Source of the DNA: Kocuria carniphila
GTDB taxonomy: Bacteria > Actinomycetota > Actinomycetes > Actinomycetales > Micrococcaceae
NCBI RefSeq assembly: GCF_004136555.1
Contig: NZ_NOIT01000013.1
Location: 60,980-124,979 of the forward strand
Reading direction: 5' to 3'
DNA length: 64,000 bases
A program made the translations under genes and the position numbers. The notes under the pieces were generated by a model. It ran no database searches. It worked only from the letters and a program-made list of their open reading frames with translations, and had not been told where the DNA came from. Below are positions 59,921-64,000 of the stretch, in pieces (positions within the stretch are counted from its first letter, which is position 1; every line of letters starts with the position of its first letter).

Positions 59921-62197
59921 GTGACCGAGTCCGCGTCTGAAAGAACCGCCCAGCAGCTCGAGCTGGAACGGGACTACGTTGCCCAGGCCTATGAACGCCT
60001 GGACGAGTTGCGCGAGGTCAACAGTCATGAACTCGCCAAGGTCCGGCGTAGTGACTACGGAGGCGGTCACCAGGCCAAATCCGAACGTGACGCCTTTGCG
60101 TCTCACTACGAGGACCGATTGACGCAACTCGAATCGGTGGATGAGCGCCTGGTCTTCGGCCGCCTCGACACCGAGGACGACGAACGCTATTACGTGGGCC
60201 GGCTCGGTCTGGCCACCGAGGACCACCAGCGTCTGGTGCTGGACTGGCGCGCCCGAGAAGCCGGCGCGTTCTATCAGGCGACCGCACGCAACACCCAGGG
60301 GCTCGCGCGGCGTCGGCACCTGATCATGGAGAAGCGCAACGTCACGGCCATCGAGGACGATGTCTTCAACGCGGACGCCGTGGAACAGGACGAGGTCGTC
60401 CGAGGCGAAGGCGCGCTCCTCGCAGCACTCAACAAGACCCGCACCGGTCGGATGAACGACATCGTGGCGACCATTCAGGCCGAACAGGACCGCATCATCC
60501 GCGCACCACTCAAGGGTGTGCGGGTAGTGCAGGGTGGTCCCGGAACGGGGAAGACCGCGGTGGCGCTGCACCGTGCCGCGTACCTGCTCTACGAACACCG
60601 CGAACGCCTGGCCAAGTCCGGCGTGTTGATCGTCGGGCCATCGTCATCGTTCCTCTGGTACATCGAACGGGTGTTGCCCGCTCTGGGTGAGACCGGTGTG
60701 GTCATGTCTTCGCTGGCGGATCTGTACCCGGGCGTTCACGGCCAGGTCGAACGTGATCCGTGGGTCGCACGGTGGAAGTCCGGACTGCACATGGTGGACG
60801 TGATCGAGCGAGCGGTCGCGGACCGGCAAAAGGTTCCGGAGAAGAATCTCTGGCTGACCGTGGATGGTCATTCGGTCAAACTCAAGCGCTCCCTGGTACG
60901 GCACGCGCGTGAGCGTGCCCGTGCCACGGGCAAGGCGCACAACGAGGCCCGCGCGACCTTTGTGAAGGTCATCATCAAGCAGCTCGCGGAAACCCTGGGG
61001 CAGCAGCTCAACGAGAAGGCCGGTTCCACCATGGACCGTTCCTATCTCAAGGAAGACCTGCGGCAGTCCCGCGAGGTCCGAGTGGCTCTCAACCTGTTGT
61101 GGTTGCCGTTGACCCCACAGCAACTGGTGGGTCAGCTGTTCTCCAAGGAGCGCTACCTGCGTTCCGCCGCTCCCAACCTGAGTGACGCCCAAATCGCGCA
61201 GCTACTCCGAGCCCCTGATGCGCCGCTCACCGTCGCGGACGTGCCATTGCTCGACGAAGCGGCAGAGCTGCTTGGCGACTTCGATTCCGCGGGTATCAAG
61301 CTGCGCGGTCAGGCGGCCGAGCAGCGCAAGGCGGCAGAATCCGCGGAGAAAGTGCTCGCCACCATGGCCGAGGGTTTCGAAGACATCGGCGCCCAGGGCA
61401 TCATCACCGTGGACCAGTTGACCACCCTGAACGAGGAACCGGTGCGGCGCATGACCGCTGCCGAGGCGGCGTCGGCGGACCGCACCTGGGCCTACGGGCA
61501 CGTGGTGGTCGACGAGGCTCAGGAGCTCTCGGCCATGCAGTGGCGCACGCTGATGCGCCGCTGCCCCATGAAGTCGTTCACGGTGGTCGGCGATATTGCC
61601 CAGGCCGGTAACGCCGCGGCAGCGACCACATGGGATGGTGCGCTGGAACCGTTCGTGGGGGATCGCTTCTCCCTTGAGGAACTCACGGTCAACTACCGCA
61701 CGCCCCAGCCCATCGCCGACGCCGCCGTGCGAGTTGCCCGCGCAGCAGGCCTTCGCGTGTCGGACCCGCGCGCCGTTCGTGACGGGGAAGCGCCCGTCTT
61801 GATCAACGTTGCCGACCAGGAGGAAGTGGCCGAGGCGGTGATCGAGCAGCTCCGCAGTGAACTGGATCTCGTCGAGGGAGGACTGATCGGCGTCGTGTGT
61901 CCCGGTGACTCGATTGCTGCCGTGGCCGCAGCACTCGACCAGGCGTTCCCGGGGTTGGTCGCCGCGGGAATGCGACGACTGGATCGTCAGATCATGCTGC
62001 TCACCCCGTGGGATGCGAAGGGCCTGGAATTCGATTCCGTAGTGGTGGTGGAACCGGCGGACATTGCCAACGATCCTGCCGGGGGAGTGGGCAACTTGTA
62101 TGTGGCGATGACACGACCCACCCAGCGTCTGTACATGGTGGCCGCGCATGGCATGCCAGCGGGTCTGGAACAAACCTGCTCGGAGTCGCAGGGCTGA
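59921..62197 (+). CDS. helD: HelD/HelR-type RNA polymerase-associated helicase (UvrD-like)
   Basis: The 758-residue SF1 ATPase belongs to the HelD family, which removes RNA polymerase from DNA; actinobacterial HelR can also displace rifamycins. It has an N-terminal antiparallel coiled coil (ELERDYVAQAYERLDELREV...), Walker A GGPGTGKTAVALH (about 205-214), VVVDEAQEL (about 528) and a C-terminal MLLTPWDAKGLEFDSVVVVE. GTG 59921 has GAGGTG 6 nt upstream; the earlier ATG 59879 falls in the hairpin. Drug resistance is a family possibility only. Confidence 0.9.
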   Translation: MTESASERTAQQLELERDYVAQAYERLDELREVNSHELAKVRRSDYGGGHQAKSERDAFASHYEDRLTQLESVDERLVFGRLDTEDDERYYVGRLGLATEDHQRLVLDWRAREAGAFYQATARNTQGLARRRHLIMEKRNVTAIEDDVFNADAVEQDEVVRGEGALLAALNKTRTGRMNDIVATIQAEQDRIIRAPLKGVRVVQGGPGTGKTAVALHRAAYLLYEHRERLAKSGVLIVGPSSSFLWYIERVLPALGETGVVMSSLADLYPGVHGQVERDPWVARWKSGLHMVDVIERAVADRQKVPEKNLWLTVDGHSVKLKRSLVRHARERARATGKAHNEARATFVKVIIKQLAETLGQQLNEKAGSTMDRSYLKEDLRQSREVRVALNLLWLPLTPQQLVGQLFSKERYLRSAAPNLSDAQIAQLLRAPDAPLTVADVPLLDEAAELLGDFDSAGIKLRGQAAEQRKAAESAEKVLATMAEGFEDIGAQGIITVDQLTTLNEEPVRRMTAAEAASADRTWAYGHVVVDEAQELSAMQWRTLMRRCPMKSFTVVGDIAQAGNAAAATTWDGALEPFVGDRFSLEELTVNYRTPQPIADAAVRVARAAGLRVSDPRAVRDGEAPVLINVADQEEVAEAVIEQLRSELDLVEGGLIGVVCPGDSIAAVAAALDQAFPGLVAAGMRRLDRQIMLLTPWDAKGLEFDSVVVVEPADIANDPAGGVGNLYVAMTRPTQRLYMVAAHGMPAGLEQTCSESQG

Positions 62198-62203
62198 TAA
62201 CTT
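62198..62203 (+). promoter_or_regulatory. -10 box of a probable leaderless tyrS transcript
   Basis: TAACTT overlaps the end of the helicase gene region and ends 7 nt before GTG 62211. Confidence 0.5.
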
Positions 62204-62210
62204 AGTCCTC

Positions 62211-63515
62211 GTGTCAACCACCGATCTGAGCAATCAGCACAACGACCCGACCTTCGATTCCCTGTGGGAAGAACTGAATTGGCGGGGTCTCGTCCAGGTG
62301 TCCACGGACCCACAGTCCATTGAGGATGCCTTGGCCTCCGGACCCATCACGTATTACTGCGGGTTCGATCCCACCGCGGCCTCTCTTCACTTGGGCCACC
62401 TGGTTCAGTTGTTATTGCTGCGCCGTCTGCAGTTGGGCGGACACAACCCCATCGGGTTGGTCGGTGGCTCCACCGGACTCATCGGTGACCCGCGTCAGAC
62501 GTCTGAGCGCGTCCTGAACTCCCGCGAGACCGTGGCCGAGTGGGTTGAGTTGCTCCGCGAGCAGGTTCAGCGGTTTCTCTCCTTCGAAGGGGAGAACGCG
62601 GCACGGATGGTCAACAACCTGGATTGGACGTCGCAGATGTCCGCGATCGACTTCCTGAGGGACGTCGGCAAGAATTTCCGCGTCGGCACGATGATCAAGA
62701 AGGACATTGTGGCCAAGCGACTCAACTCGGACGAGGGTATTTCCTACACCGAGTTCAGCTACCAGATCCTGCAGGGTATGGACTTCTTGAACCTGTACCG
62801 CGAGTACAACTGCGTATTGGAGACCGGTGGTTCGGATCAGTGGGGCAACCTGACCTCGGGTACCGAACTGGTACGCAAGGTTGAAGGTGCCACCGTGCAC
62901 GCGATCGGTACGCCCTTGATCACCAACTCGGACGGCACCAAGTTCGGTAAGTCCGAGGGCAACGCGATTTGGTTGAACCCGGAGCTCACCTCTCCGTACG
63001 CCTTCTACCAGTTCTGGCTCAACACCGCTGACGCAGATGTGGTGGACCGTCTCAAGGTCTTCACCTTCCGTACCCGCGAAGAGATCGAAGAGCTTGGCCG
63101 TCTCACGGAGACCGAACCGTACCGTCGCGAAGCCCAGAAGGCCCTGGCCTACGAGGTCAATACTCTGGTCCACGGTGAAGAGGCAACGCGCAAGGCCATC
63201 GCGGCATCCGCTGCCGTGTTCGGGAAGGGGCAGTTCTCCGACCTGGACGAGGAAACCCTGGCGTCGGTCACGGCTGAGCTTCCCCATGCTGAAGTCAGCG
63301 CGGATCAGACCACGATCATTGACCTCCTGGTGGCCACCGGACTCTCGGAGTCCAAGTCCGCCGCACGACGCACGGTCAAGGAAGGTGGCGTTTCGCTGAA
63401 CAACCAGAAGGTCACCGATGGGGACGCAGCACTGGATGCCTCCGATCTGTTGCACGGGCGATTCGCGCTGCTGCGTCGAGGCAAGAAGAATCTGGCTGCA
63501 GTTACTGTCGTCTGA
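62211..63515 (+). CDS. tyrS: Tyrosyl-tRNA synthetase
   Basis: The 434-residue class-I synthetase has the HIGH-type motif SLHLGHLVQL (about residues 57-66), the KMSKS-type KFGKSEGN (about 243) and a C-terminal S4 RNA-binding domain (LSESKSAARRTVKEGGVSLN). GTG 62211 (MSTTDLSNQ) is chosen because a -10 box sits 7 nt upstream; the open frame further upstream lies within the helicase gene. The stop TGA is the first unit of a heptamer repeat. tyrS next to an rRNA operon is usual in Micrococcaceae. Confidence 0.96.
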   Translation: MSTTDLSNQHNDPTFDSLWEELNWRGLVQVSTDPQSIEDALASGPITYYCGFDPTAASLHLGHLVQLLLLRRLQLGGHNPIGLVGGSTGLIGDPRQTSERVLNSRETVAEWVELLREQVQRFLSFEGENAARMVNNLDWTSQMSAIDFLRDVGKNFRVGTMIKKDIVAKRLNSDEGISYTEFSYQILQGMDFLNLYREYNCVLETGGSDQWGNLTSGTELVRKVEGATVHAIGTPLITNSDGTKFGKSEGNAIWLNPELTSPYAFYQFWLNTADADVVDRLKVFTFRTREEIEELGRLTETEPYRREAQKALAYEVNTLVHGEEATRKAIAASAAVFGKGQFSDLDEETLASVTAELPHAEVSADQTTIIDLLVATGLSESKSAARRTVKEGGVSLNNQKVTDGDAALDASDLLHGRFALLRRGKKNLAAVTVV

Positions 63516-63568
63516 GCCCTGAGCCCTGAGCCCTGAGCCCTGAGCCCTGAGCCCTGAGCCCTGAGCCC
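63513..63568 (+). repeat. Eight tandem copies of a 7-bp unit TGAGCCC
   Basis: The unit TGAGCCC is repeated perfectly eight times, starting with the tyrS stop codon. The copy number is likely to vary between strains by slippage, without changing the tyrS protein because the stop is in the first unit. Confidence 0.97.
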
Positions 63569-63606
63569 TGGAGAGTTGCCATTATGGGCGCTTCAGGGCT
63601 CTTCTC
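63563..63606 (+). terminator. tyrS terminator-like hairpin formed with the repeat
   Basis: GAGCCCTG (63563-63570) pairs with CAGGGCTC (63594-63601), with a 23-nt loop, followed by TTCTC. Every unit of the upstream heptamer repeat can supply the same 5' arm. Confidence 0.5.
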
Positions 63607-63636
63607 ATCCGGGAACCGGGGGCGCTGGCAGTGGTT

Positions 63637-63665
63637 TTGCGCGCCGTGGGATCCGTGTGTAATGT
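63637..63665 (+). promoter_or_regulatory. Candidate rrn promoter P1
   Basis: TTGCGC (63637-63642) and TAATGT (63660-63665) are separated by 17 bp. A GGCC-GAAA-GGCC GNRA hairpin lies downstream, at about 63688-63699. Confidence 0.5.
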
Positions 63666-63807
63666 AGTCCGAGTCGCCGCGGGCAAGGCCGAAAGGCCAA
63701 CGCAGCGGTGAACATCCCGTAAAGATCAGCACAGGTTGTTCCTGCGCCTTGTTCATGCGGAATCGACAGCTACCAAAAGTGGAAGCCAACCAGCTTGAGA
63801 GATCAAG

Positions 63808-63837
63808 TTGACACGCCGAAGCAGAAGGTACTACGAT
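63808..63837 (+). promoter_or_regulatory. Candidate rrn promoter P2
   Basis: A consensus TTGACA (63808-63813) and TACGAT (63832-63837) are separated by 18 bp. It is the strongest promoter-like sequence in the window. Confidence 0.75.
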
Positions 63838-63927
63838 AGAAAGGTTGCTTCCGAGCGGAACCGCGAGGTTCTCGGCGAGAAGCGAAAATTTCAACCAACG
63901 ACAGGATCGCTGAGATCCGCCGTGTGG

Positions 63928-63956
63928 TTTGTTGTTTGTCAACTCAATAGTGTGCC
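63928..63956 (+). promoter_or_regulatory. rRNA leader antitermination element (boxA-type)
   Basis: The segment TTTGTTGTTTGTCAACTCAA followed by TAGTGTGCC resembles the actinobacterial 16S leader boxA region (TGTTGTTTGAGAACTCAATAG). It indicates that the 16S rRNA gene starts just beyond the right edge. The remaining bases to 64000 are AT-rich leader. I see no gene in 63516-64000. Confidence 0.75.
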
Positions 63957-64000
63957 TAGTTTGTTGATACCGAAAAGTATTTGTATTTTTTGGTTGATGG

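Noticed and set aside
63513..63568. CRISPR-like repeat
   Set aside because: Units are 7 bp with no spacers, so this is a simple tandem repeat.
63502..63942. Minus-strand frame encoding repeated LRAQGSG peptides across the tyrS repeat
   Set aside because: The repeat peptide is only the translation of the TGAGCCC heptamer; no RBS or conserved domain, and it runs through the rRNA promoter region.

Overview
The window is ordinary chromosomal DNA from a high-GC Gram-positive bacterium, most likely a member of the Micrococcaceae (Kocuria/Rothia/Arthrobacter-type). The basis is the gene order (rpsO-pnp-M16 peptidase; dapB-dapA-rnj-ftsK-pgsA-cinA-clgR-DUF3046-recA-recX-miaB-miaA-dapF-hflX-dinG-lexA; sseB-like/DUF1844/infC-rpmI-rplT; pheST-argCJBDFR-argGH-tyrS-rrn), protein sequences such as ClgR, PriA and DUF3046, frequent GTG/TTG starts, TANNNT -10 boxes with likely leaderless starts, and actinobacterial LexA boxes. 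I see no phage, insertion sequence, CRISPR array, tRNA gene or secretion/defence island. The genus is an inference and is not proven.

Layout. 1-4270: end of infB, rbfA, truB, two small membrane proteins, ribF. 4291-6395 (minus): an aldo/keto reductase and a translationally coupled luxS-mtnN pair (S-adenosylhomocysteine detoxification). 6589-14942: rpsO, a hairpin-rich spacer, pnp, an M16 peptidase, dapB, an unknown membrane protein, dapA, RNase J. 14966-21950: terminator, ftsK, pgsA, cinA, clgR, DUF3046, an SOS box, recA, recX. 21993-29960: miaB, miaA, dapF, a methyltransferase (minus), hflX, a DinG-type helicase. 30125-31541: lexA divergent from a LysM membrane protein, with two LexA boxes between them. 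31579-35973: hisC, hisB, hisH, a 53-residue membrane protein, priA, an SseB-like protein. 36396-39497: DUF1844 (minus), a leader with an intrinsic terminator, infC (ATT start), rpmI, rplT, an rRNA methyltransferase. 39494-45946: Nudix hydrolase, drug transporter, pheS, pheT, an unknown membrane protein. 46070-47044 (minus): quinone oxidoreductase. 47218-58508: arginine biosynthesis argCJBDF-argR and argG-argH, interrupted by an ankyrin protein and an acyl-CoA ligase. 58521-63515: 3-methyladenine glycosylase, apt, a HelD/HelR-type RNA polymerase helicase, tyrS. 63513-64000: a heptamer tandem repeat, two promoters and a boxA-type leader that announce an rRNA operon beyond the right edge.

How the parts work together. 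The window carries complete or near-complete arginine synthesis, most of the distal lysine/diaminopimelate steps, part of histidine synthesis, translation initiation and ribosome maturation genes, RNA turnover (PNPase, RNase J), tRNA modification (MiaA/MiaB), and an SOS core (LexA, RecA, RecX, DinG, LysM protein). The most interesting material is regulatory: the lexA/LysM divergon, the infC leader, paired dyad operators upstream of argC and argG, the rpsO-pnp hairpin array, the tyrS repeat-terminator, and a recurring -10 box 6-7 nt before start codons. I did not find a clearly new multi-gene system.
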